Positions 35,576 to 46,024 of a stretch of DNA of 64,000 bases are shown one piece after another. Origin of the DNA: Candidatus Poseidoniaceae archaeon (lineage in GTDB: Archaea; Thermoplasmatota; Poseidoniia; Poseidoniales; Poseidoniaceae); NCBI GenBank assembly GCA_016777125.1, contig JADHSC010000002.1:1-64000 (forward strand). Reading direction: 5' to 3'. The position numbers and the translations under genes are program-made. Below the pieces are notes generated by a model that did not search any database, was not told the DNA's origin, and was given only the letters and a program-made list of their open reading frames with translations. Within the stretch, counting starts at the first letter, position 1; every line of letters starts with the position of its first letter.

Positions 35576-37150
35576 TTTTGGTATACGACTCGATTCAGCC
35601 TCGATTAAAGATAGCCAGGCCGATTGGAGTAATTCATGAGCAATACGTCTTAATTCCGAACTTGTTGTTCTATCGGTTATATCGTCGATAACAATCGTAT
35701 CAATACAGCGAAGTAAAATCTCTATTTGTTTTGACGATTTATTGTGGATGAAATGCAACCCTCTTCTGGCTACGAAGAGTTCGCATGCTATTACTTCTGA
35801 TGAACGTCGAACTGCTTGAAGTAAATTCCAGCATGCAGTAGATCCCATACTCACATGATCCTCTTGACCAGCAGAGGTTGTTGTCGAAAAGGAAGTTCGG
35901 GGAGAGGCATGGCCGTGTAATTCTCCGAGTGAGGCTCCGGCAGAATACTGTACAATCATCAAACCAGATTCAAGACCTGCATCTTCTGCTAAAAATGGTT
36001 TGATTGCCAGTCGATTAGGATCGAGCATCTGGTCAATTCGTCTTTCACTTATTGATGAGATTTCAAATAACGATAAGGACATGGCATCCGCTGTTAAAGC
36101 TAATATTTCTCCATGGAAATTTCCTTGAGAGATGATTTCGTGACGACCTGGATTGGATATGTCAGGAAAGATAAGGGGATTATCTGTTGCAGAATTCAAT
36201 TCAGTATGAACTACCTCATTCAATCGCTGTAAAGTCTCTAAAACTGCACCATGCACTTGTGGAATACAACGAAATGAATATGGGTCTTGCACCCGATTAC
36301 AATTTGTATGATTTGAAAGAATAGTTGAATCTGATAAAATGCTTCGAATACGGTTTGAAACAAATATCTGCCCTGGATGTGGTCGGGCAAGATGAACTCG
36401 TTCATCCATTGGCGTGAGAGTAGACTCAGTTGCATCGATAGACATACAGGCAACGAGATCAGAATATGTGAGTAGGTTCTTGAGCCGTTCTAATGCGAGG
36501 CATAGGAATCCAGTCATTTGACTGGTTCCGTTGATTAATGAAAGCCCATCCTTGGCTCGTAATGTTAGAGGGAGTAATTCGCATTCCATGAGAACATCTT
36601 TTGCATTACGCTCCTCATTGTTGAACATAACAGTTCCTTCACCAATCAGGCCTAAAGCCAAATGAGAAAGAGGTGCTAAATCACCGCTCGCCCCTAAACT
36701 GCCTATACGTGGCACAATTGGATGGATTCCCATGTTGAGGAATGTTACGAGTTGGTGGATGACATCAGGATGACATCCTGAATTCCCTTTTACAAGCGAA
36801 TTAATTCGAACACACATCATGGCACGGACTTCTTCTACACTCATCAAATCTCCTAAACCTGTGGCATGGGAACGTATTAAATTTAATTGCAACGTTTCTA
36901 ATTCTTCTGAATTGATTTGGGTATTAACTAAGGAACCGAAACCAGTATTTATGCCGTAGACGATATCATTATCTTCCAATATACGATCAACAACAGCACG
37001 AGCATTTCTCACTCGAATCATTGATTCCTCTGCTATTTTAACTTGGGAAAAATGAGTAGCTACTTCAACAACTTCTGATGAAGTCAATGTTGTTCCATCG
37101 AGAGTAAGTATTCGTTTGCTCATTTTACTCACCATTAAAAATATGTTCAA
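35549..37150 (-). CDS. hutH: Histidine ammonia-lyase
   Basis: MIO precursor ASG in GSLGASGDLAPLSHLAL; YGINTGFGSL; GNFHGEILALTAD. Confidence 0.96.
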   Translation of the reverse strand: MNIFLMVSKMSKRILTLDGTTLTSSEVVEVATHFSQVKIAEESMIRVRNARAVVDRILEDNDIVYGINTGFGSLVNTQINSEELETLQLNLIRSHATGLGDLMSVEEVRAMMCVRINSLVKGNSGCHPDVIHQLVTFLNMGIHPIVPRIGSLGASGDLAPLSHLALGLIGEGTVMFNNEERNAKDVLMECELLPLTLRAKDGLSLINGTSQMTGFLCLALERLKNLLTYSDLVACMSIDATESTLTPMDERVHLARPHPGQIFVSNRIRSILSDSTILSNHTNCNRVQDPYSFRCIPQVHGAVLETLQRLNEVVHTELNSATDNPLIFPDISNPGRHEIISQGNFHGEILALTADAMSLSLFEISSISERRIDQMLDPNRLAIKPFLAEDAGLESGLMIVQYSAGASLGELHGHASPRTSFSTTTSAGQEDHVSMGSTACWNLLQAVRRSSEVIACELFVARRGLHFIHNKSSKQIEILLRCIDTIVIDDITDRTTSSELRRIAHELLQSAWLSLIEAESSRIPKLIQEVSDF

Positions 37151-39188
37151 GAAGATGTTCGTCTACAGTGCTGGGTAATGTTACTTGAAGTGAAGGATTA
37201 ATCTCCATTGCTTCTTTGATGGAAGATACGGCGCCCGAATTACGAGCCCATGCTCGTCGAGCAACTCCGTTGTTAACATCCCAATGAAGCATTGACTGTA
37301 GTCTTGCTTTAGCGTCTTCAGAGCCATCGATAACCATTCCAAAACCGCCATTCATTACCTCACCCCAGCCAACGCCCCCTCCATTGTGCAAACTGACCCA
37401 TGTGGCTCCGCGGATTGCATCACCGATGAAATTCTGAACCGCCATATCTGCAGTCCATTTGGAACCATCTCTGATGTTCGCAGTTTCCCTGTAAGGTGAA
37501 TCAGTTCCACTTACATCATGATGGTCTCTCCCAAGAATGATAGGGGCAGATATACGCCCATCTGCAATGGCTTCATTGAACTTAGTTGCAATCGCATTTC
37601 TACCCTGTTCATCTGCGTAAAGAATGCGGGCTTGTGATCCAACCACTAACTGATGAGAATCTGCTTCTTTGATCCATTTGAGATTATCCCGGATTTGTTG
37701 TTTAACATCTTCATCAGTTACTAGATTATACAAATCAGTAAGGGTTTCTGAAGCGATTTGGTCTGTAGCTTGCAGATCGCTCGCTAAGCCAGAGGAACAT
37801 ACCCAACGGAATGGTCCAAATCCACGGTCAAAGCATAATGGACCCATAATATCTTCAACATAAGACGGATATTTGTACTCTCCATTCGTATCAAAAATAT
37901 CCGCTTTAGCACGCCCTGCTTCGAGTAAGAATGCGTTTCCATAGTCCCAGAAGAACATTCCCTTTTCTGTCATAGAATTAATCGCAAGGACGTGTCGTTG
38001 TAATGTGGATTGTACTGCCGATTTAAATTCGATTGGATTCGTATGCATGAGTTCCTGAGATTCATCAAAGGATAAGTTGGCAGGATAATATCCTCCCTGG
38101 TATGGATTATGTAGAGATGTTTGGTCGCTTCCTAAATGTACCATCACGTCTCGTTCCACCAAGCGTTCCCATAGTTCGACAATATTTCCAATGAAACCAA
38201 TAGATGTCCCAACTTTATTCGTTGCGGATTCAAGCATTAAATCGATTGCTTCATCTACATTTTCTGAAATTTGTTCAACCCAACCTTGCGAATGCCGCTT
38301 TCGAGCAGCAATGGGATTGGATTCCGCTACAATGCAGGAAACTCCTGCGATAACAGCCGCCTTGGCCTGAGCTCCTGACATACCACCCAAACCAGATGTT
38401 ACGAAACATAATCCTCCAAGATCGCCGTTCGCAGGAATTCCAAATTTCATCCTTGCTGCATTCATCAACGTAATTGTCGTACCGTGAACGATACCTTGTG
38501 GTCCAATATACATGTACGAACCTGCGGTCATTTGACCATATTGTGTAACGCCCATTGCGTTCAGTCGTTCATAGTGGTCAACCGAAGAATAATTCGGAAT
38601 CATCATACCATTTGTTACAACAACACGAGGGGCATTTTTGTTTGAGGGGAATAATCCAAGAGGATGGCCAGAATAAATGACGAGAGTTTGTTCATCGGTC
38701 ATTTGGGAGAGGTAATTCATGACGAGCAAATATTGAGCCCAATTCTGGAATACTGCTCCGTTTCCACCATATGTGATGAGTTCATTGGGAAATTGAGCAA
38801 CTAAAGGATCAAGATTATTATCGATCATTAACATAATTCCCGCAGCTTGTAATGACAGTGCTTGGTATTGGTTAATAGGAAGCGCTCGAATCACACAATC
38901 TGGGCGAAATCGATACATGTAAATCCGGCCATATTTTCGTAATTCTTGGAGAAATTCAGGGCCAAGAGTACTGTGATTCGATTCAGGAAAATAACGAAGA
39001 GCATTTTCTATGGCTAACCTTTCCTCTTCTTGTGAAAGCACTTGCTTACGGATAGGCGCATGGTCTACTGAAGCATCTAAACCAGGATGTTTAGGCAATT
39101 GCGAAGGCAATCCAGCACGTATCATTGCGATTCGCCCCTCGTCATCCATACATGTGCGTAGAATTGATGGCCTTTGAGGATTGTTCAC
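37125..39188 (-). CDS. hutU: Urocanate hydratase, long (~690 aa) form
   Basis: YSGHPLGLFPS; MTAGSYMYIGPQGIVHGTTITLMNA; FVTSGLGGMSGAQAKAAVIAG; YQGGYYPANLSFDE. Confidence 0.96.
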   Translation of the reverse strand: MNNPQRPSILRTCMDDEGRIAMIRAGLPSQLPKHPGLDASVDHAPIRKQVLSQEEERLAIENALRYFPESNHSTLGPEFLQELRKYGRIYMYRFRPDCVIRALPINQYQALSLQAAGIMLMIDNNLDPLVAQFPNELITYGGNGAVFQNWAQYLLVMNYLSQMTDEQTLVIYSGHPLGLFPSNKNAPRVVVTNGMMIPNYSSVDHYERLNAMGVTQYGQMTAGSYMYIGPQGIVHGTTITLMNAARMKFGIPANGDLGGLCFVTSGLGGMSGAQAKAAVIAGVSCIVAESNPIAARKRHSQGWVEQISENVDEAIDLMLESATNKVGTSIGFIGNIVELWERLVERDVMVHLGSDQTSLHNPYQGGYYPANLSFDESQELMHTNPIEFKSAVQSTLQRHVLAINSMTEKGMFFWDYGNAFLLEAGRAKADIFDTNGEYKYPSYVEDIMGPLCFDRGFGPFRWVCSSGLASDLQATDQIASETLTDLYNLVTDEDVKQQIRDNLKWIKEADSHQLVVGSQARILYADEQGRNAIATKFNEAIADGRISAPIILGRDHHDVSGTDSPYRETANIRDGSKWTADMAVQNFIGDAIRGATWVSLHNGGGVGWGEVMNGGFGMVIDGSEDAKARLQSMLHWDVNNGVARRAWARNSGAVSSIKEAMEINPSLQVTLPSTVDEHLLEHIFNGE

Positions 39189-39236
39189 AACTCAACCCTT
39201 CGACGGATTCAAGAATAGGTCGTCTATGGCTTTACA

Positions 39237-41141
39237 ATGACTGATACAAATCAACGGGATGTTATGGACTCCAATGAAGTTCAACGTTCAGATAATCAGT
39301 CATTCAATGCCGTTCTAGGAAGCACGATTGCAGTATGTATTGTGTTTCTATTCGTTTCAGCTGTATTTGGTGAATACTTCAAAAATGCGACATCAAATGG
39401 GGCGTCAGATAATGGCGTAGAGAATGGGAATGTCCCAATCTGGGAGAGATATCTTGAAGATTATACAGTTGATACTGATTTTGGCTACATCTTGGAAGAA
39501 GGCCCGTTTGAAATATTAGAAACTGCAAATGAGTGGAATTCAACTCATCACTTTGTTGAATATACATTGCCATTAGAGGAAGGTGGTGCTGCTCCAAATG
39601 GCTTAATCAGTTTAGCAGTTTGGAGGCCAAATGTTCCTGAAGGCATCCAAGTGCCAGTAATCGCAGAATTTGGTCCATATTTCCAAGAACCATCAGTAGA
39701 AACACCTACAATTGAGGTTCCGGGGAGTTGGCTTGGATCGATGATGGTTGAGCAACTATTACCTCATGGATATGCTTTTGCTCAAGTATCTGTTACTGGG
39801 ACTGGTCGTTCGAATCATTGTATGGATCTAATGGGGACTGCTGAGCAATTAGGTAATGATGCCGCAGTTCGCTGGCTTGGTGAACAAAACTGGAGTAATG
39901 GGAATGTAGGACTTATTGGAAAATCATATGATGGTTCAACTCCATGGCAAGCAGCCATGTTCGGATCCGAACACGATTACCTCAAAACCATCGTACCAAT
40001 CTCAGGTCTCATTGGAGTTAAGGAACTCATGTGGCGAAACGGGAGTGCAGAAGCTCGTGCTCCAATAATGCACAATGGCGTATATGGCTCGTATGGATTT
40101 GATGGAGATGAAGAAGATTATCAGAATATTTGCCCGGATTATCTAATTGGTCCAGGCACTGGTATGTCTGCATACATCTTGGGTTCAGAGCAATTTGGCG
40201 ATTATTGGGCTGAACGATATTTCTTGGACAGAGTTTTAGAAAATTACAAAGGATCGGTGTATCTAATTCAAGGGATGCATGATTGGAACGTAGATCCGCA
40301 TATGGCAGTGCCTACAATGAATATGCTAATCGATGCAGGCATCGAAGCGAAAGGACTGTTCGGGCAATGGGATCACGATTATCCAGATCGGCCAATTCAA
40401 CTGAAGGATCGAAGTGATATGGGAGGTCGCGGTGGTGAAGCGTTCCCAGAAATGATGCGATATGATTGGATGCAGGACCTGTTTGAATGGTTTGAATATT
40501 ATCTCCAAGACCGAGGTGAACAGCCTGGTCAATATATTGAGATTCAAGATAACCAAGGTGAATGGAGGTTAGAAAACCGATATCCACCATCGGATACGAC
40601 AGAATGGATTGGTTCCTTGGGAGGGGAATTATCCAATATTGGTGGCTCAATGACAATTCTTCCAGATGCATCGAATGGACCAGTATGGGAAACAGAACCC
40701 CTCACTGAAACCATTCGGATAGCAGGTGTTCCACGGCTTCATGTTGATGTCACAACCGCAACAGTAGGTGGACAACTGTATGCATTACTCGAGGACTGCT
40801 TTCAAAATGAATGCATACATGTTGGGCATGCAATCATGGACTTACGATACCACGCTGGTGGAGATGATATCCAAACATGGGTGCCAATATTGGAAACGAT
40901 TAACGCAAAGATGGAATTTATGCCTCTCGATGCAGTAATTGCTGATGGTCATACGATCAGAGTTTCATTATTATCGACTGGAGAAGATTATCTCCCTGCA
41001 AGTACTTCTTCTATTGTTACCATCCAGGAAGGTGATACTTCAACGCTTCAACTTGATGTAATCGATATTTCTGCAGACACTAGTATGCGACGTTATTTTA
41101 CTCCACCAGAGTGTCTTCACGAAGTCTGCCTCGCGGCTTAG
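39237..41141 (+). CDS. Exported/anchored CocE/NonD-type X-Pro dipeptidyl-peptidase-like hydrolase
   Basis: N-terminal TM; GKSYDGSTPWQAAMFG nucleophile region; C-terminal jelly-roll (PRLHVDVTTATVGGQLYALLED). Confidence 0.85.
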   Translation: MTDTNQRDVMDSNEVQRSDNQSFNAVLGSTIAVCIVFLFVSAVFGEYFKNATSNGASDNGVENGNVPIWERYLEDYTVDTDFGYILEEGPFEILETANEWNSTHHFVEYTLPLEEGGAAPNGLISLAVWRPNVPEGIQVPVIAEFGPYFQEPSVETPTIEVPGSWLGSMMVEQLLPHGYAFAQVSVTGTGRSNHCMDLMGTAEQLGNDAAVRWLGEQNWSNGNVGLIGKSYDGSTPWQAAMFGSEHDYLKTIVPISGLIGVKELMWRNGSAEARAPIMHNGVYGSYGFDGDEEDYQNICPDYLIGPGTGMSAYILGSEQFGDYWAERYFLDRVLENYKGSVYLIQGMHDWNVDPHMAVPTMNMLIDAGIEAKGLFGQWDHDYPDRPIQLKDRSDMGGRGGEAFPEMMRYDWMQDLFEWFEYYLQDRGEQPGQYIEIQDNQGEWRLENRYPPSDTTEWIGSLGGELSNIGGSMTILPDASNGPVWETEPLTETIRIAGVPRLHVDVTTATVGGQLYALLEDCFQNECIHVGHAIMDLRYHAGGDDIQTWVPILETINAKMEFMPLDAVIADGHTIRVSLLSTGEDYLPASTSSIVTIQEGDTSTLQLDVIDISADTSMRRYFTPPECLHEVCLAA

Positions 41142-42363
41142 GATTCCAAAGGGTGAAGAGGATCCCACTCAGAACCATCACTATTGAATACGCTAGAATA
41201 CCTTGTTGAAGGTTAACGATTTCATGTTCAATCAAGTAACCTGCAGAGATCGTTGAGATCACTTGACCAATTGACATCAGAAGCATATCTGTAGAAAAGA
41301 CACGCCCTCTCATTTCATCTTCGACCCATTGTTGAGTCAATACTGTAGAAAGAACCCAATTTCCTCCACTTGCTGTGTGTGCTAATGTGACAAGTGCAAG
41401 TGTCAATAAAATTGGCCCTCCTAAACTTAGACCTACAAGCACATAGAAGAATCCACTCAAAATGATGAGCAGGCCAACCATCTTTGGCCATTTTGTAGAA
41501 TCTTTGAAAATACTCCTCGCTAAGATTGGGCCTATTCCTGTACCTATCCCCCGAGCAAAGAAAAATATTCCAAATCCTAATGCAGCCCCAACAAATGTAA
41601 TTTCATTTCCTGCCAGTACTAAGAAAACACCAGCCAGCCCCCCTCCTGCAATGTTCCAGGAGGTTTTTGCAAAGATAATACGAAGAAGACGCGGTTCGCT
41701 TTGAATCCTTTTTTGACCAAGCCAAATATCCTTTAGTGAACTTTTAATGATCGAACCTTCACTTGATTTGTCGTATGTTTGTGGAATGACAAGTGGCAAT
41801 AGCATCAGTGTTCCAAACAAAAATGTAATTGAATCAATAATGAATGCTACATTCACGCCATATTCTGAGACAACAAGGCCACCGGAAAAAGCACCGAAAC
41901 AAAGTGCTGCAGACCATGTAGCACTATCAAGGGCATTAGCGGTTGCTAAATCTTCTTCACTCACAATATTAGGAATAGCAGCTCGTTCTGCTGTAACATA
42001 TAATCCATGTAAGGCCATCATGATGCCTGATATTGTAAACATCCACCACATATCTTCTGGACCGTTGACGCCAATGAATGCGAGTGCCAATCCAATTTGG
42101 AAAACATTGGTAATAATCATCAACTTCTTACGGTTAACTCGATCAGCAAGTAGTCCAAAAAGTGGTTGCATAAGGGCAAAAGAACCCATCCTGACAGCCA
42201 TTAATATTCCAAGGAGTAATTCGGAATCAGTATACTCCAGTATGAGCAAAAAGAGAGCAATTGTATTGAACCATTCTCCAAACATGGATACAAAGGCTGC
42301 GAGCCAAAATCGACGATATGTACGATTCGTTTTCACCAAGCGCACATAGGAATTTCCAGACAT
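41098..42363 (-). CDS. MFS transporter (MFS_3/enterobactin exporter-like)
   Basis: FWLAAFVSMFGEWFNTIALFLLILEYTDSELLLGILMAVRMGSFALMQPLFGLLADRVNRKKLMI. Confidence 0.9.
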   Translation of the reverse strand: MSGNSYVRLVKTNRTYRRFWLAAFVSMFGEWFNTIALFLLILEYTDSELLLGILMAVRMGSFALMQPLFGLLADRVNRKKLMIITNVFQIGLALAFIGVNGPEDMWWMFTISGIMMALHGLYVTAERAAIPNIVSEEDLATANALDSATWSAALCFGAFSGGLVVSEYGVNVAFIIDSITFLFGTLMLLPLVIPQTYDKSSEGSIIKSSLKDIWLGQKRIQSEPRLLRIIFAKTSWNIAGGGLAGVFLVLAGNEITFVGAALGFGIFFFARGIGTGIGPILARSIFKDSTKWPKMVGLLIILSGFFYVLVGLSLGGPILLTLALVTLAHTASGGNWVLSTVLTQQWVEDEMRGRVFSTDMLLMSIGQVISTISAGYLIEHEIVNLQQGILAYSIVMVLSGILFTLWNPKPRGRLREDTLVE

Positions 42364-42372
42364 TATGAATAC

Positions 42373-44673
42373 CTATTCTTCTTCGGATAAATCTTTACCT
42401 TTGGATAGAGAAACAACCACCCATTTTGAAGTAGGTGTATTGGATAGTTCAGCAACTGAATCCAACGGAACTAATTCATTTGCTTCAGGAAAGTATGCAG
42501 CCATATTTCCCTTTGGAATATCGTAAGCGATGACGATCCAGTTGGCAGAATTCCGAACACTTCCATTGAAGTGGCTGCTCAGATGTACTGTATCGCGAGT
42601 TTTAAGACCGTTTTCAACCATATCGAGAGCATTCATAAGAACAACACGCCTATTTCCATGAATTCCTCTGTAACGGTCATGCAGGCCGTAAATGGTGGTG
42701 TTGTATTGATCATGACTTCTCATTGTCATCAGAACATATTCATTTTCTTTAACGGAGACATCTGGTAAAGGATTCATAGAAAATACTGCCTTACCAGATG
42801 GAGTTTTAAATTTCAACTCATCACGAGGGGGATTCGGTAGCAAGAACCCATTGTCTTGGCGGACACGTTGATTATAGTTTTCAAATCCATTTAATGAACG
42901 GGACATTAGATCCCGAATTCCATCATAATTACTCGATAGATTGAGCCATGGTAAATTGTGGGGGACTAAACGGTGTCCTAATTCAGCAACAATAGATGGT
43001 TCACTCATCAATGTAGACGATGTTGGTTTAAGTTTCCCTTCTGACCTGTGAACCACGCCCATGGAATTTTCAACAGTAACGAATTGCTTCTTGGAATTTT
43101 GAATATCAATTTCTGTTCGTCCTAACACAGGTAATATCAAAGCGTTTTTGCCAGTAATAAGGTGGCTACGATTAAGTTTCGTCGATATTTGGACTGTTAA
43201 ATCTATATTTTTCATGGCTTTAGCAGTCCTTCTCGTATCTGGGGTAGCGGACAAAAAGTTACCACCCATGCAAACGAATACCTCCACTTCCCCTTGTTCC
43301 ATTGCTCGTATTGATTCTACTACGTCATAACCATGTTCTTTTGGTAATTCAAAACCAAGCCCCTTTTCCATGCTTTCGAGGAAGTTGTCAGATGGAGCCT
43401 CCCATATACCAACCGTCCGGTCACCCTGTACGTTAGAATGTCCGCGAACGGGGCAAACACCCGCTCCAGGCCTGCCAATATGGCCGCCGAGTAGGAGTAA
43501 ATTGACAACTTCTTGTATTACAGCTACACCATTCCTATGTTGAGTAAGTCCCATCGCCCAACAAGCGATCGTAGCGGTGGAATTTGCACACATTTCTGCA
43601 AAACTGATTATACTCTCTTTGGAAATACCTGAATCTTGAGTTGCTTGCTCCCATGAAAACGAATCCATGTGAGATTTTAATTCATCAAATTGAATGGTAT
43701 ATGTATCAATAAAATTAGAGTCAAACATATTTGTATCCAAGAGGTGTTTAATCACACCTTGGAATAACGCAGCATCCCCCCCGATCTTTACTTGTAAATG
43801 CATATCAGCAAGTTGAGTAGATGTTAAATCCAATTCCATATATTCTTGAGGGTGTTTAAATCGTGACAAACCAGTTTCAGGCAATGGATTGATATTGACA
43901 ATTTTAGAACCATTCCGCTTTGCGTCTCTCAATGCAGTTAGCATACGGGGGTGGTTCGTACCTGGATTCTGACCCACTACTAAAATCAAATCACTTTTGT
44001 TGAAGTCTTCTAAGTGGACTGTACCTTTACCGATACCGATTGTGGAACCCAATGCCTTTCCACTTGATTCATGACACATATTCGAGCAGTCAGGTAGATT
44101 GTTTGTACCGAGACTTCGAACAAGAGCCTGATAGAGAAATGCCGCTTCATTTGATGTCCTTCCAGATGTATAGTAGACTCCATTAGAAGGTTCTTTCATT
44201 GACTTTATTGATTCTGAAATTAGATCTAAAGCGTCATTCCATGAAATCGGTTCGTAATTGGAACTTCCAGCCTTGAGTACCATAGGATGGGATATGCGAC
44301 CCTGTTTGTTTAACCAATGATCTGACTTTTTCAATAAACTTTGAACATCATATCGTTTGAAAAAAGTAGGATTCACCTTATCTTTCATAGCCTCATCTGC
44401 TACGGCCTTAGCACCATTTTCACAAAACTCGAACGATGTCCTATGATTTGGATCTGGCCAAGCACATCCGGGACAGTCAAATCCTTCTTTCTGATTTACC
44501 ATGAGAAGCGTCTTGATTGTTTTTGATACGCCCATTTTCCTTATTCCGTGATTGAGCGATGATATTGCAGCAGGTATACCTGCTGCTGTCTTCTTTACTT
44601 TCGTTAACCGAAGAGAGTTCTTATCTGCTGGTGTAACCCCTTCGGATGGTTCCTGCATATGTATGCCAAGCAA
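42373..44673 (-). CDS. Molybdopterin oxidoreductase, FdhF/YdeP-like formate dehydrogenase family
   Basis: FDCPGCAWPDPNHRTSFEFCENGAKAVADE; YYTSGRTSNEAAFLYQALVRSLGTNNLPDCSNMCHESSGKAL; GHIGRPGAGVCPVRGHSNVQGDRTVGI. Confidence 0.92.
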   Translation of the reverse strand: MLGIHMQEPSEGVTPADKNSLRLTKVKKTAAGIPAAISSLNHGIRKMGVSKTIKTLLMVNQKEGFDCPGCAWPDPNHRTSFEFCENGAKAVADEAMKDKVNPTFFKRYDVQSLLKKSDHWLNKQGRISHPMVLKAGSSNYEPISWNDALDLISESIKSMKEPSNGVYYTSGRTSNEAAFLYQALVRSLGTNNLPDCSNMCHESSGKALGSTIGIGKGTVHLEDFNKSDLILVVGQNPGTNHPRMLTALRDAKRNGSKIVNINPLPETGLSRFKHPQEYMELDLTSTQLADMHLQVKIGGDAALFQGVIKHLLDTNMFDSNFIDTYTIQFDELKSHMDSFSWEQATQDSGISKESIISFAEMCANSTATIACWAMGLTQHRNGVAVIQEVVNLLLLGGHIGRPGAGVCPVRGHSNVQGDRTVGIWEAPSDNFLESMEKGLGFELPKEHGYDVVESIRAMEQGEVEVFVCMGGNFLSATPDTRRTAKAMKNIDLTVQISTKLNRSHLITGKNALILPVLGRTEIDIQNSKKQFVTVENSMGVVHRSEGKLKPTSSTLMSEPSIVAELGHRLVPHNLPWLNLSSNYDGIRDLMSRSLNGFENYNQRVRQDNGFLLPNPPRDELKFKTPSGKAVFSMNPLPDVSVKENEYVLMTMRSHDQYNTTIYGLHDRYRGIHGNRRVVLMNALDMVENGLKTRDTVHLSSHFNGSVRNSANWIVIAYDIPKGNMAAYFPEANELVPLDSVAELSNTPTSKWVVVSLSKGKDLSEEE

Positions 44674-44702
44674 TACCGTTCATCAAGTCTTGTGGAGAAA
44701 TT

Positions 44703-45515
44703 CTAATTTAAACCTGCTTTCCAAGCACCAGATTCTCTTACGAAACCATAGAGCGTGATTCCATTCGCTCGTGCCAAATCCAATGCAGCGCTTGAAAAGG
44801 CTCCAACAGATGCAATACTTGGTATTCCAATACGGGTTGCTTTGGCCACGATGTCCCATCCACATCTTCCAGAAAGTAATAATGTGAATTCATTGAACGT
44901 TTTTAGGCCAGATAGTATTGCTAATCCGATAGTTTTGTCCACAGCATTGTGCCTGCCTATGTCCTCTGAAACGAATTGTACCTTACCAGTCGAATCCAAA
45001 AGGGCCGTCCCATGGCAACCTCCTGTGGCCTCAAAGAGTTCCATTTCCCCTCTCATTCCATCAAGAGCTGTGGTTAATTGATCATGTGATAATTGTTGAA
45101 CATGAGGCATCGGTTTGCCATGTAATTGCTCAACAGATAGGTCGGGATGATTGCATGCTCCACAGGAGGTTGTAATGAGTCTGGGTTCAGGCGTGTTGGC
45201 AATTATCGAGTTAAAGTATGAATCTACATGACCATCTACAATGTTGTGTTCAAAATCTAATAAGGATGGGAATTCGATGGTTAACCCCTCACAAACAAGA
45301 TGACCAATATGCAATTCTTTGATTTTTGATGGAGTCCCCAGTAAGGATGTATGCGGTTCAAAATCGCCGTCCCCCCCAATGCTGTGGAGCGTAATAATCG
45401 ATTCCTGAACAATACGTTCCGATTGAATACTAGACTCAACATTCACTAATCGCTGTAATGGAATTTTTTGATAATCATGATTCATCATCATCGACCTCAA
45501 TATCAAAAAATTCAA
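44703..45515 (-). CDS. fdhD: Formate dehydrogenase accessory sulfurtransferase
   Basis: TTSCGACNHPDL; FEATGGCHGTALLDSTGKVQFVSEDIGRHNAVDKTIG; LLLSGRCGWDIVAKATRIGIPSIASVGAFSSAALDLAR. Confidence 0.95.
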   Translation of the reverse strand: MNFLILRSMMMNHDYQKIPLQRLVNVESSIQSERIVQESIITLHSIGGDGDFEPHTSLLGTPSKIKELHIGHLVCEGLTIEFPSLLDFEHNIVDGHVDSYFNSIIANTPEPRLITTSCGACNHPDLSVEQLHGKPMPHVQQLSHDQLTTALDGMRGEMELFEATGGCHGTALLDSTGKVQFVSEDIGRHNAVDKTIGLAILSGLKTFNEFTLLLSGRCGWDIVAKATRIGIPSIASVGAFSSAALDLARANGITLYGFVRESGAWKAGLN

Positions 45516-46020
45516 ACTGTAGAGCTACTAATTCTGCAGAACTCTTGGCAGAAGAATATGCTTCTAGGGGTTCAGCGTTAAGTTCTAAGAAACGATTTCC
45601 CCATCGGAATTTACTGAGAATTGTTTCTGCCTGCACATATTCTCCCATCAAGACGCATGCAGCAGCAATTGCTTCTACTGTGGATAATTTAGATGGCTTG
45701 CCCCAATTTACAGGGTTCGCAGCCAAAAGAAGTGGTAATGTTCGTGCCTGTAGTCTCGTTCTTTTCATCACTGTCTCTACAGAGGATTCGATATGGGCCC
45801 ATGAACAATCAAGGCCGACTATCGCTCCATTTCCTTGGAACAATTCTTTGTCTTCCGGACCCAGTACTTTCCCACAGAGTGGTTCAAGAATTATGCCTTT
45901 TCGCGGAAGTCTTCTGAAATCTTTGTGGAGTATCAATAGATCATCCTTGGAAGCACGTACAGCTGTGTTTTTCTTTGGATCATCTTGAGCAAGCCAGATG
46001 GCATGCAAGGGAATTGTCAT
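45475..46020 (-). CDS. tsr3: rRNA aminocarboxypropyltransferase (Tsr3)
   Basis: IVGLDCSWAHIE...RTRLQARTLPLLLAANPVNWGKPSKLSTVEAIAAACVLMG...FRWGNRFLELN. Confidence 0.93.
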   Translation of the reverse strand: MTIPLHAIWLAQDDPKKNTAVRASKDDLLILHKDFRRLPRKGIILEPLCGKVLGPEDKELFQGNGAIVGLDCSWAHIESSVETVMKRTRLQARTLPLLLAANPVNWGKPSKLSTVEAIAAACVLMGEYVQAETILSKFRWGNRFLELNAEPLEAYSSAKSSAELVALQFEFFDIEVDDDES

Positions 46021-46024
46021 AACC

